The notes under the pieces: model-generated
The model's database searches: none
Told to the model about the DNA's origin: nothing
The model's input: the letters and a program-made list of their open reading frames with translations, nothing else
Shown: piece after piece, positions 16,457 to 24,828 of the stretch
Layout: every line of letters begins with the position of its first letter
Numbering within the stretch: position 1 is the first letter of the stretch
Position numbers and translations under genes: made by a program
Assembly: GCF_024662015.1 (NCBI RefSeq)
Contig: NZ_CP102480.1
Coordinates: 3,246,001-3,310,000 of the forward strand
Reading direction: 5' to 3'
Length of the DNA: 64,000 nt
Origin: Nisaea acidiphila
GTDB taxonomy: Bacteria; Pseudomonadota; Alphaproteobacteria; Thalassobaculales; Thalassobaculaceae

Positions 16457-18040
16457 ATGCGCAAAGCATTCACCGCCCTTGCGGTCGCGGCAGCCGTTGT
16501 CGCTTCCGGAGGCGTAGCGGACGCGAAAACCTTTAAGTGGGGCTTTCAGACCGACACATCGTCGCTCGATCCGCACGCCCACAACGTGACGTTCACTCTC
16601 GGCTTCCTCGGTAACGTTTATGAGGGGCTCGTGCGTCGCGACGCCGACCTTCAGTTCGAACCGGGCTTGGCCACCAAGTGGGAAAACGTCGAGCCGACCC
16701 GCTGGCGCTTCTATCTGCGTCAGGGCGTGAAGTTCCACAACGGCAACGACTTCAACGCCGACGACGTCATCTTCTCCTACGAGCGGACTAAGAACGAGGA
16801 CGCCAACCTGCGCGGCCGTGTCGTCGGGATCACCGACGTGGTCAAGGTCGACGACTACACCGTCGATTTCATCACGGAAAAGCCGAATCCCATCATCTAC
16901 TACGAATGGGATACTTGGTTCATGATGGACAAGGAATGGTCCGAAGCCAACGGCGCGACCACTCCGACCAACCTGTCCAAGGGCGTTGAGAGCTTCGCGG
17001 CTCACAATTCCAACGGTACGGGCGCCTTCATGATCAAGGAGCGCCAGACCGACGTTAAGACCGTTCTGGTTCCGAACCCGAACTGGTGGGACAAGCCGCA
17101 GCACAACCTGACCGAAGTCATCATGACGCCGATCGGGCAGGACGCGACCCGCGTCGCCGCGCTGCTTTCCGGCGAAGTCGACATGGTCTATCCGGTTCCG
17201 GTGCAGGATATCGACCGGGTGAACAAGAACGACGGCACCAGCGTTCTGGTCGGTCCGGAACTGCGCACGATCTTCCTTTACATGGATATGTTCCGCGACG
17301 AGCTGCTCTATTCCAACGTGAAGGGCAAGAACCCGTTCAAGGACGTGCGCGTTCGCCAGGCGATGTATCACGCGATCGATATCGAGGCGATCAAGAAGAA
17401 GATCATGCGTGGTCTCTCCGATCCGTCCGCGATCATGATCTCGCCGAAGCTGTTCGATAAGTCCGAAGGCTTCGCCCGCCTCGGCTACGACCGCTCCAAG
17501 GCGAAGGAACTGCTGGCCGAAGCCGGTTATCCGGACGGGTTCGAGACCCGGATGGATTGCCCGAACGACCGCTACGTCAACGACGAGCAGATCTGCCAGG
17601 CGATCGTCTCCATGCTCGCCAAGGTCGGCATCAAGTCCACCCTGGTGGCCGAGCCGAAGGCGAAGTACTTCGCCCGCATCGCCCCGAAGGGCGGCAGCGA
17701 CTACGCGTTCGGCCTGCTTGGCTGGACCCCGGGCAGCTTCGACTCCTGGAACGTGCTCTGGAACCTGCTCGCGACGCCGACTCCGGACATGGGCCGTGGC
17801 CTCTATAACTATTCCGGCTACAGCAACGCCAGGGTCGACGAACTCGCCGATCTGATTGGTGTCGAGACCGATAAGGCCAAGCGCGACGCGCTGATCGAAG
17901 AGGCCTTCAAGATCTCGACGGAAGAGGTCGCGACCATTCCGCTGCACCAGCAGGCACTCGCCTGGGGCAAGCGCGACAACATCGAGCTGAAGCAGCGTGC
18001 GGACAACCAGTTCCGCTTCTACTACGTCAACGTGAAGTAA
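16457..18040 (+). CDS. Opp/Dpp-type ABC transporter substrate-binding protein
   Basis: A 527-residue periplasmic solute-binding protein of family 5 (SBP_bac_5). Residues 1 to about 25 are a signal peptide (MRKAFTALAV start, ADAK cleavage region). The family pattern is complete: SSLDPHAHN, GNVYEGLVRRDADLQFEPGLA, YLRQGVKFHNGNDFNADDVIFSYER near residue 100, and DVRVRQAMYHAIDIEAIKK later. Relatives bind di- and oligopeptides, opines, nickel or similar. It heads a five-gene import operon and is separated from the permease genes by a hairpin, an arrangement that usually gives more binding protein than membrane components. Start ATG 16457 is chosen because GGGGAG lies 6 bases upstream and the signal peptide begins there. 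Confidence 0.93.
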   Translation: MRKAFTALAVAAAVVASGGVADAKTFKWGFQTDTSSLDPHAHNVTFTLGFLGNVYEGLVRRDADLQFEPGLATKWENVEPTRWRFYLRQGVKFHNGNDFNADDVIFSYERTKNEDANLRGRVVGITDVVKVDDYTVDFITEKPNPIIYYEWDTWFMMDKEWSEANGATTPTNLSKGVESFAAHNSNGTGAFMIKERQTDVKTVLVPNPNWWDKPQHNLTEVIMTPIGQDATRVAALLSGEVDMVYPVPVQDIDRVNKNDGTSVLVGPELRTIFLYMDMFRDELLYSNVKGKNPFKDVRVRQAMYHAIDIEAIKKKIMRGLSDPSAIMISPKLFDKSEGFARLGYDRSKAKELLAEAGYPDGFETRMDCPNDRYVNDEQICQAIVSMLAKVGIKSTLVAEPKAKYFARIAPKGGSDYAFGLLGWTPGSFDSWNVLWNLLATPTPDMGRGLYNYSGYSNARVDELADLIGVETDKAKRDALIEEAFKISTEEVATIPLHQQALAWGKRDNIELKQRADNQFRFYYVNVK

Positions 18041-18059
18041 CTCACGGGCGACAAACAGC

Positions 18060-18083
18060 GGGCCGGTCCTTCGGGACCGGCCC
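18060..18083 (+). terminator. Intercistronic hairpin after the substrate-binding gene
   Basis: Perfect 10-base stem (GGGCCGGTCC with GGACCGGCCC) closed by a TTCG tetraloop, 20 bases after the stop codon and followed by CTGCCTTTT. It probably works as a partial terminator or as a 3'-end stabiliser of the binding-protein mRNA, because the transporter genes follow on the same strand. Confidence 0.75.
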
Positions 18084-18130
18084 CTGCCTTTTGAGAGATC
18101 TGCCAACCTGCCGGAAAGCGTGACCGTTTA

Positions 18131-19117
18131 ATGGCCGCATTCATTCTTCGCCGGCTGGCCCAATCCATCCTTGTGATGCTCGTGGTCAGCCTCGTCGCCT
18201 TCTACATGTTCCAGTTCCTGGGCGATCCGATCAACCAGATGGTCGGCATCGACACGCCGCAGGCCGAGCGCGAGGCCCTGCGCGAACGGCTCGGGCTCAA
18301 CGATCCGATGATCATCCGCTTCGGCAAGTTCGTGATGAACGCCGCGCAGCTGGATTTCGGTCTGTCCTACCAGCACAAGCAGCCGGTCGTGGACCTGCTC
18401 ATGGAGCGGATGCCTGCGACGATCGAGTTGAGCCTCGTCTCCGCGATCATCGCTTTCTGCCTGGCGCTGCCGGCGGGTGTCTATACCGGTCTCTACAGAC
18501 ACCGGTGGAGCAGCAAGGCGCTGCTGACCCTGTCGCTGATCGGGATCTCGATCCCGACCTTCCTGATCGGCATTCTCTTCATCTACCTGTTCGCCGTCAT
18601 TCTCGGCTGGCTGCCGTCATTCGGGCGCGGCGATGTGCTCACGCTGCCGGGCGGCTGGACCACCGGGCTGTTCACCGTCAGTGGCCTGAAAGCGATCATC
18701 CTGCCGGCGACCACGCTCGGCCTCTTTACCCTGACGCTGATCATGCGGCTGATCCGGGCGGAGATGCTGGAGGTTCTGCGGACGGATTACATCAAGTTCG
18801 CGCGCGCCCGCGGTCTGACCAACCGGGCGGTGAATTTCGGCCATGCCCTGAAAAACACGCTGGTTCCGGTCATCACCGTGACAGGTCTGCTGCTCGGCAA
18901 CCTGATCGCGTTCGCGATCATCACCGAGAGCGTCTTTCAGTGGCCGGGCATGGGACGGCTCTTCCTGCAAGCGATCCAGGAGGTCGATCTGCCGGTGATG
19001 TCCGCCTATCTGGTGATGATTTCGTTCCTCTTCGTCGTGATCAACCTGATCGTCGATATTCTCTACTACGTCGTCGACCCGCGCCTTCGCGTCGAAGGTC
19101 ACGGCGGCGGGCACTGA
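18131..19117 (+). CDS. Opp/Dpp-type ABC transporter permease (DppB-like)
   Basis: A 328-residue inner-membrane permease of the BPD_transp_1 family, DppB/OppB branch. It starts MAAFILRRLAQS with the usual first transmembrane helix, then a large periplasmic loop (LGLNDPMIIRFGKFV), and five further helices. The cytoplasmic EAA loop that docks on the ATPase is visible as YIKFARARGLTNRAVNFGHALKN. It pairs with the DppC-like permease 11 bases downstream. No strong ribosome binding site precedes the ATG at 18131, but the start is fixed by homology. Confidence 0.93.
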   Translation: MAAFILRRLAQSILVMLVVSLVAFYMFQFLGDPINQMVGIDTPQAEREALRERLGLNDPMIIRFGKFVMNAAQLDFGLSYQHKQPVVDLLMERMPATIELSLVSAIIAFCLALPAGVYTGLYRHRWSSKALLTLSLIGISIPTFLIGILFIYLFAVILGWLPSFGRGDVLTLPGGWTTGLFTVSGLKAIILPATTLGLFTLTLIMRLIRAEMLEVLRTDYIKFARARGLTNRAVNFGHALKNTLVPVITVTGLLLGNLIAFAIITESVFQWPGMGRLFLQAIQEVDLPVMSAYLVMISFLFVVINLIVDILYYVVDPRLRVEGHGGGH

Positions 19118-19127
19118 GGGCAGGGAC

Positions 19128-20075
19128 ATGACCGATACAACCACCACAAAATCCGCCGTCCGTCCCAGCCTGCTCTACCGGATCTGGGATCACGAGCTCT
19201 GCTACAGTTTCCGCAACTCCCCGCTGACCATCGGGGCGGCTGTCGTCACCCTGGTGCTGATTCTGGCGGCGGTTTTCGCGCCCGTCATTGCGCCGCATAA
19301 CCCGTTCGATACCGCTTCCATCGATCTTATGGATTCCGAGCTGCCGCCGGTTTGGGTCGAGGACGGGGACATACGCTTCCTGCTCGGCACCGACAATCTC
19401 GGCCGTGACATTTACTCCACCATTCTCTACGGCATGCGGATCTCGCTGCTCGTGGGCTTTGCGAGCGTCGTGCTCTCGGCCGTGATCGGGATCGTTGCCG
19501 GCCTCGTCGCTGGTTATGTCGGCGGCAAGGTGGATGCGGTGATCATGCGGATCGCCGACATTCAGCTCTCGTTTCCGACGATCCTGATCGCGCTTCTGAT
19601 CGACGGCATCTCGCGCGGCATTCTCGATCGCGAACTGCACGATGCCATGGTGATTCCGGTCCTCGTGCTCTCGATCGGGATTTCGAACTGGGTGCAGTAT
19701 GCCCGTACCGTGCGCGGATCGACGCTGGTCGAGCGGAACAAGGAATATGTCCAGGCGGCCCGGGTGATCGGGCTGCATCCGGTGCTGATCATGCTGCGGC
19801 ATGTCCTGCCGAACGTGATGGGACCGGTGCTGGTCATCGCCACGCTGGGCCTGGCCTTCGCCGTGCTGACGGAAGCGACCCTGTCCTTCCTCGGCGTGGG
19901 CATGCCGCCGACCGAACCGTCGCTCGGCACGCTGATCCAGATCGGCAACGACTTCCTGTTCTCGGGCCTTTGGTGGATCTCGATCTTCCCGGGTGCGACC
20001 CTCGCCATCCTCGTTCTCGCGGTCAATCTCCTCGGAGACTGGCTCCGCGACGCTCTCAATCCGAAGCTGCGCTAA
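19128..20075 (+). CDS. Opp/Dpp-type ABC transporter permease (DppC-like)
   Basis: A 315-residue permease of the DppC/OppC branch. The short N-terminal cytoplasmic segment is followed by a first helix (LTIGAAVVTLVLILAAVFAPVIAPHNPFD), the LLGTDNLGRDIYSTILYGMRISLLVG motif typical of this branch, and the EAA loop YVQAARVIGLHPVLIMLRHVLPN. GAGGGCAGGGAC precedes the ATG. The stop codon overlaps the start of the next gene by one base (TAATG), indicating coupled translation with the ATPase genes. Confidence 0.94.
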   Translation: MTDTTTTKSAVRPSLLYRIWDHELCYSFRNSPLTIGAAVVTLVLILAAVFAPVIAPHNPFDTASIDLMDSELPPVWVEDGDIRFLLGTDNLGRDIYSTILYGMRISLLVGFASVVLSAVIGIVAGLVAGYVGGKVDAVIMRIADIQLSFPTILIALLIDGISRGILDRELHDAMVIPVLVLSIGISNWVQYARTVRGSTLVERNKEYVQAARVIGLHPVLIMLRHVLPNVMGPVLVIATLGLAFAVLTEATLSFLGVGMPPTEPSLGTLIQIGNDFLFSGLWWISIFPGATLAILVLAVNLLGDWLRDALNPKLR

Positions 20076-21055
20076 TGTCGAACCATCTTCTCGAAGTCAG
20101 AAACCTCCGGATCGAGTTCCCGACGCGGAAGGGGATTCTGACCGCCATCGACGATGTGTCCTTCCATATCGACGAAGGTGAAGTGCTCGGCGTGGTCGGT
20201 GAGTCCGGCGCGGGTAAGTCTCTCACAGGTGCGGCCATCATCGGCCTTCTGGAGCCGCCGGGCCATGTGGCCGGCGGCGAGATCCTGCTGGAAGGCAAGC
20301 GGATCGACAATCTGCCCTACGAGCAGATGCGCCGAATCCGGGGCCGCCAGATCGGCGCCATCTTCCAGGATCCGCTGACCAGCCTCAATCCGCTCTATAC
20401 GGTCGGCCGGCAGCTGGTCGAGACCATCATGACCCATACGGACATGACGCCGACCAAGGCGCGCGAGCGGGCGATCGAGATGCTGACCGAGGTCGGCATC
20501 CCGGCGCCGGAGCGGCGTGTGGACCAGTATCCGCACCAGTTCTCCGGCGGTATGCGCCAGCGTGTCGTGATCGCGCTCGCGCTCTGCGTCAATCCGCGCC
20601 TCGTGGTGGCGGACGAGCCGACCACGGCACTCGACGTCTCGATCCAGGCGCAGATCATCTCGCTCCTGAAGAAGCTCTGCCGCGAGCACGGTACGGCCGT
20701 CATGCTGGTGACCCACGACATGGGCGTTATCGCGGAGACCGCCGACCGTGTGGCCGTCATGTATGCCGGCCGCATCGCCGAGATCGGCCCGGTGCGCCAG
20801 GTGGTGAAACAGGCCAAGCACCCCTACACGGAAGGCCTGATGGGCTCGATCCCCGTCATCGGGCACACCGAGGAGAAGCTGCGCCAGATCGAAGGCTCGA
20901 TGCCGCGCCTGACCAGCATCCCGACCGGCTGCGCCTTCAATCCGCGCTGCCCGAAATCCTTCGACCGCTGCTTCAAGGAGCGCCCCGACCCGATGGAGGT
21001 CGACGGCACCAAGGTCGCCTGCTGGCTCTATGACAAGGAGACGGCCAATGTCTGA
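20075..21055 (+). CDS. Opp/Dpp-type ABC transporter ATP-binding protein (DppD-like)
   Basis: A 326-residue ATPase. Walker A is GESGAGKS at about residue 42, the Q-loop region is IFQDPLTSLNPLYTVG, the ABC signature is FSGGMRQRV, Walker B is LVVADEPTTALDV, and the C-terminal oligopeptide-type domain contains GCAFNPRCPKSFDRC with cysteines typical of the OppD/DppD extension. It starts inside the stop codon of the DppC-like gene and overlaps the following ATPase gene by 8 bases. The two ATPases should form a heterodimer that powers import. Confidence 0.94.
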   Translation: MSNHLLEVRNLRIEFPTRKGILTAIDDVSFHIDEGEVLGVVGESGAGKSLTGAAIIGLLEPPGHVAGGEILLEGKRIDNLPYEQMRRIRGRQIGAIFQDPLTSLNPLYTVGRQLVETIMTHTDMTPTKARERAIEMLTEVGIPAPERRVDQYPHQFSGGMRQRVVIALALCVNPRLVVADEPTTALDVSIQAQIISLLKKLCREHGTAVMLVTHDMGVIAETADRVAVMYAGRIAEIGPVRQVVKQAKHPYTEGLMGSIPVIGHTEEKLRQIEGSMPRLTSIPTGCAFNPRCPKSFDRCFKERPDPMEVDGTKVACWLYDKETANV

Positions 21056-22148
21056 GCAAGCTGTCGCGACGCATGACACCGTGGATCACGAGCATCTGGA
21101 GAAAGGTGCGCCGATCCTCGCGGTGAAAAGCATGAAGCGTTATTTCGACGTTTCCGCGCCCTGGCTGAACCGCGTGCTGGAAGGCCAGCCGAAGCAGATC
21201 CTGAAAGCTGTCGACGGCATCGATTTCGAGATCAAGGCGGGCGAGACCTTCAGCCTCGTCGGCGAGTCCGGCTGCGGCAAGTCCACGGTCGCCAAGCTGA
21301 TCGTCGGCCTGCACGGCCCGAGCAGCGGTTCGATCGAGTTCGAGGGCCGCGATATCGCCGGTCTCTCGCGAACCGAAATGGCACCGATCCGGCGCCGCCT
21401 GCAGATGATCTTCCAGGACCCCTATGCCAGTCTCAATCCGCGCTGGAAGGTCCGGGACATCATCGCCGAACCGATCAAGGCCTTCGGTCTCGCCAGCAGC
21501 GAGGACGCGGTGTCGGACCGGGTCGGCGAGTTGCTGACCCAGGTCGGCCTCTCCCCGGTCGACGGGGAGAAATACCCGCACGAATTCTCCGGCGGCCAGC
21601 GCCAGCGCATTTCCATCGCCCGCGCCCTTGCGAGCGAGCCGGACTTCTTGGTCTGCGACGAGCCGACCTCGGCGCTCGACGTCTCGGTGCAGGCGCAGAT
21701 CCTGAACCTGATGCGCGACCTGCAGAAGGAACTGGGGCTGACCTACCTCTTCATCAGCCATAACCTCGCCGTGGTCTGCCATGTCTCCGACCGGGTCGGC
21801 GTGATGTATCTCGGCCGGCTCGCCGAGGTGGCACCGTCCGAGACCCTGTTCAGCCGACCGCGTCATCCCTATACGCGGATGCTGCTGGACACCATCCCCG
21901 ATCTTGAGATGTCGGGTCGCGAGCGGATGCCGGTGGGCGGAGAGGTTCCGAACCCTATCACGCCGCCGCCGGGCTGCGCCTTCCATCCGCGCTGTCCTTT
22001 CGCGAACGACCGCTGCAAGACCGAGCGCCCCGAGCCGCGGGCGACCGGGGACGGGGCGCTCGTCGCCTGTCACGGCGTCGAGGAGGGCCGCGTGCCGGAC
22101 GATCCGATCATGGGCAAGGTGCCGGTGCCGGAAGGGCTGAACGCCTAA
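21048..22148 (+). CDS. Opp/Dpp-type ABC transporter ATP-binding protein (DppF-like)
   Basis: A 366-residue ATPase, the partner of the preceding gene. After an unusual N-terminal 35 residues (MSEQAVATHD) come Walker A GESGCGKST, Q-loop MIFQDPYASLNPRWKV, signature FSGGQRQRIS, Walker B FLVCDEPTSALDVS, the switch histidine in LFISHNLAVV, and a C-terminal GCAFHPRCPFANDRC. The start ATG 21048 overlaps the previous stop. It is the last gene of the transporter operon and is followed by a REP-like repeat. Confidence 0.94.
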   Translation: MSEQAVATHDTVDHEHLEKGAPILAVKSMKRYFDVSAPWLNRVLEGQPKQILKAVDGIDFEIKAGETFSLVGESGCGKSTVAKLIVGLHGPSSGSIEFEGRDIAGLSRTEMAPIRRRLQMIFQDPYASLNPRWKVRDIIAEPIKAFGLASSEDAVSDRVGELLTQVGLSPVDGEKYPHEFSGGQRQRISIARALASEPDFLVCDEPTSALDVSVQAQILNLMRDLQKELGLTYLFISHNLAVVCHVSDRVGVMYLGRLAEVAPSETLFSRPRHPYTRMLLDTIPDLEMSGRERMPVGGEVPNPITPPPGCAFHPRCPFANDRCKTERPEPRATGDGALVACHGVEEGRVPDDPIMGKVPVPEGLNA

Positions 22149-22160
22149 CTTCAACGCTGT

Positions 22161-22251
22161 CGTGATTCCTGTGAAAGCAGGGACCCAGTGGGCGCCGGGC
22201 CAAGTTCACGTTCCCTGGGTCCCCACTTACGTGGGGATAACAACTATCTTG
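22161..22251. repeat. REP-like inverted repeat
   Basis: Two imperfect hairpin units face each other: GATTCCTGTGAAAGCAGGGA followed by CCCAG on the left, and CCCTGGGTCCCC then ACTTACGTGGGGATAAC on the right. The pattern matches the widespread proteobacterial intergenic repeat whose consensus is a short stem built on TTCCCGCGAAAGCGGGAA followed by TCCAG. It lies just after the transporter operon. I see no second copy in this window. Confidence 0.7.
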
Positions 22252-22325
22252 GCGCTTACTCTAAGCAATTGAGTTCCGTACGCCGATTTGTTCAACTCCC
22301 CCGGTTCTGTTCTGGGGGAGTTCAC

Positions 22326-22796
22326 GTGCGTAAGACCGCCATATCCATTCTCGTCCATCCGGCCACGCTCATCGTTTCCACATTGCTCGTCATGGCCATG
22401 GCGGGCGTGGTCGGCGGCGGGATCTTGCCGGCTTTTCTCGAAAGCCTGAAACCGGATGTTGTCGCTGGCGATCTCGAACTCACAGACGATATCGCGGTGA
22501 TCCTTGTGACCTTTGGTGTGTTTCTCGAGGAACGGGAGCTGCTGGCCAAACGGATCTTCGGCGAGGAGATGCCGGAGGGCGAGCATATGATGAACGAGCA
22601 TGCGGAGTTCTACGGCGCCGTCCTGCTGCTGGTCGGCCTCGTCATGGAAATCGTCGATCAGGCCTTCGAGCCGCTGCTGCTGAACAACGGCCTCGCGACC
22701 GCGGGGCTCAGCCTCATGGTGCTGTTCCACGCGACGACGATCCTCGTCGGCCTTGGTTACATCCTGACCTTCTTCCGGCGCGCGCCGGCACACTGA
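22326..22796 (+). CDS. Small membrane protein of unknown function
   Basis: A 156-residue protein read from GTG 22326, which has GGGGGAG 5 bases upstream; the longer frame would run through the REP-like repeat. Three hydrophobic segments are seen: about 12-38 (LIVSTLLVMAMAGVVGGGILPAF), 97-115 (YGAVLLLVGLVMEIVDQAF) and 126-150 (LSLMVLFHATTILVGLGYILTFF). Between them is an acidic stretch with FGVFLEERELLAKRIFGEE. I do not recognise the family and can suggest no role beyond an inner-membrane location. It is convergent with prpE, with a 20-base gap. Confidence 0.7.
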   Translation: MRKTAISILVHPATLIVSTLLVMAMAGVVGGGILPAFLESLKPDVVAGDLELTDDIAVILVTFGVFLEERELLAKRIFGEEMPEGEHMMNEHAEFYGAVLLLVGLVMEIVDQAFEPLLLNNGLATAGLSLMVLFHATTILVGLGYILTFFRRAPAH

Positions 22797-22816
22797 GCGC
22801 CGAAAATGGGGGCCGG

Positions 22817-24709
22817 CTACTTGGCGTAGCCGATCTCCTCAAGCGCCTCCTTGATCTCCGGCAGGATCGCGGGATCGTCGATCGTCGCCGGCATCGGATA
22901 GTCCTGGCCGTCGGCGATCTTCTGCATGGTGCCGCGGAGGATCTTGCCGGAGCGGGTCTTCGGCAGGCGCTGGACCACGGTGGCTTGCTTGAAGGCGGCG
23001 ACCGGGCCGATCTCCTTGCGCACCATCTGCACCAGTTCCTGGACGATCTGCTCTTCCGGAGTGTTCACCCCGTCCTTCAGCACCACGAAGCCGAGCGGGA
23101 CCTGACCTTTCAGCTGGTCTGCGACGCCGATCACGGCGCATTCGGCGACCGCCGGATGGTTCGCCAGAACTTCCTCCATGCCGCCGGTGGAGAGGCGGTG
23201 GCCGGCGACATTGATGATGTCGTCGGTCCGGGTCATCACGTAGATGTAGCCGTCCTCGTCCATGTATCCGGCATCGCCGGTCTTGTAGTAGCCGGGATAG
23301 TCGGCGAGGTAGCTTTCCACATAGCGCTCGTCGTTCTGCCAGAGCGTCGGCAGAGCGCCCGGCGGCAGCGGCAGCTTGATGGAGATCGCGCCGATATCGC
23401 CGCGCTTCACCTCGTTGCAGGCCTCGCCGAGGATCTGCACGTTCCAGCCGGGAACCGCCCGGGTCGGGGAGCCCGCCTTGACGGGAAGCTGCTCGATGCC
23501 GAGGCAGTTGGAGGCGATCGGCCAGCCGGTCTCGGTCTGCCACCAGTGATCCACTGCCGGTACCTTCAGCTTCTCCTCGCACCAGTGCAGGGTGTCGGGA
23601 TCGCAGCGCTCGCCGGCGAGGAACTGGGCCTTGTAGTGGCTCATGTCGTAGTTCGCCAGCAGTTTGCCGTCCGGGTCTTCCTTCTTGATCGCGCGGATCG
23701 CGGTCGGCGCAGTAAACATGGTGGAGACCTTGTGCTCCGAGATCACCCGCCAGAAGGCGCCGGCATCCGGCGTCCCCACGGGTTTGCCCTCGTAGAGCAT
23801 GGTCGTGCAGCCGTGAAAGAGCGGTGCGTAGACGATGTAGGAATGGCCGACCACCCAGCCGACATCAGAGGCGGCCCAGAAGACCTCGCCCGGATCGACG
23901 TTGTAGATGTTCTTCATCGACCATTTGAGCGCGACGATATGGCCGCCGGTGGCCCGCACCACGCCCTTAGGTACGCCGGTGGTGCCGGAGGTGTAGAGGA
24001 TATAGGCGGGATCGGTCGCCTTCACCTCGGCACAGGCGGCGGGCGACGCGCCCTCGTGGGCCGCGTTCCACTCGACGTCGCGCCCCTCGGTCAGCTCCGC
24101 TTCGGCCATTGGCCGCTGATAGACGATGCAATGGTCGGGCTTGTGCTTCGCCATCTCGATGGCACCGTCGAGCAGCGGCATATAGGCAACGGTACGGCCG
24201 GGTTCGATGCCGCAGGAGGCGGTGACGATCAGTTTCGGCTTGCAGTCGTCGATCCGTTTCGCGAGCTCGTTCGACGCGAAGCCGCCGAAGACGACGGAAT
24301 GGACCGCGCCGATCCGGGTCGTGGCAAGCATGGCAATCGCGGCCTCAGGGATCATCGGCATGTAGATGATCACCCGGTCGCCATAGCCGACGCCATATTT
24401 CTCAAGCGCGCCCGCGAAAGCGGCGACCTTGTCGGTCAGCTCACGGTAGGTGAAGCTCTGCTTGGTGTCCGTGACCGGGCTGTCATAGATCAGTGCCGCC
24501 TGTTCGCCGCGGCCTTCTTCGACATGACGGTCGAGCGCGTTATAGCAGGTGTTGGTCGTGCCGCCCTCGAACCAGCGGTAGAATGGAGGATTGCTGTCGT
24601 CGAGGACGCTGTCCCAGCGCTTGAACCAGAAAACATCGTCTGCGGCCTCGCCCCAGAATCCTTCCGGATCTTCCAGCGATCGCTTGTAGACCTCGTCAAA
24701 CTGGCCCAT
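22817..24709 (-). CDS. prpE: Propionyl-CoA synthetase
   Basis: A 630-residue AMP-forming acyl-CoA synthetase. Length, the N-terminal YKRSLEDPEGFWGEAAD (ACAS_N domain), the NTCYNALDRHVEEGRG segment and the overall pattern fit PrpE better than acetyl-CoA synthetase. The adenylate-forming core is YTSGTTGVPKGVVR, ATP binding includes WWQTETGWPI, and the C-terminal catalytic lysine is in KTRSGKILRGTMQKI. GGAGG lies 8 bases before ATG 24709. The enzyme activates propionate to propionyl-CoA for the 2-methylcitrate or methylmalonyl-CoA route; no other gene of either pathway is in the window. Substrate preference between propionate and acetate is not proven by sequence. Confidence 0.9.
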   Translation of the reverse strand: MGQFDEVYKRSLEDPEGFWGEAADDVFWFKRWDSVLDDSNPPFYRWFEGGTTNTCYNALDRHVEEGRGEQAALIYDSPVTDTKQSFTYRELTDKVAAFAGALEKYGVGYGDRVIIYMPMIPEAAIAMLATTRIGAVHSVVFGGFASNELAKRIDDCKPKLIVTASCGIEPGRTVAYMPLLDGAIEMAKHKPDHCIVYQRPMAEAELTEGRDVEWNAAHEGASPAACAEVKATDPAYILYTSGTTGVPKGVVRATGGHIVALKWSMKNIYNVDPGEVFWAASDVGWVVGHSYIVYAPLFHGCTTMLYEGKPVGTPDAGAFWRVISEHKVSTMFTAPTAIRAIKKEDPDGKLLANYDMSHYKAQFLAGERCDPDTLHWCEEKLKVPAVDHWWQTETGWPIASNCLGIEQLPVKAGSPTRAVPGWNVQILGEACNEVKRGDIGAISIKLPLPPGALPTLWQNDERYVESYLADYPGYYKTGDAGYMDEDGYIYVMTRTDDIINVAGHRLSTGGMEEVLANHPAVAECAVIGVADQLKGQVPLGFVVLKDGVNTPEEQIVQELVQMVRKEIGPVAAFKQATVVQRLPKTRSGKILRGTMQKIADGQDYPMPATIDDPAILPEIKEALEEIGYAK

Positions 24710-24828
24710 TTCCCGGACCTCCCCTTCAGCATCTTCTTGTTCAGCTTGTTGCGACCCATCGTTGACGGCGCGGGGGTGCAAATCAAGTCCCAGATTGCCG
24801 CATGCCGAGGCGGAGAGGCGTCTTGCGG

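Noticed and set aside
16292-18106. 604-codon minus-strand frame antisense to the ABC substrate-binding gene
   Set aside because: No family features; an artefact of GC-rich codon usage on the opposite strand.
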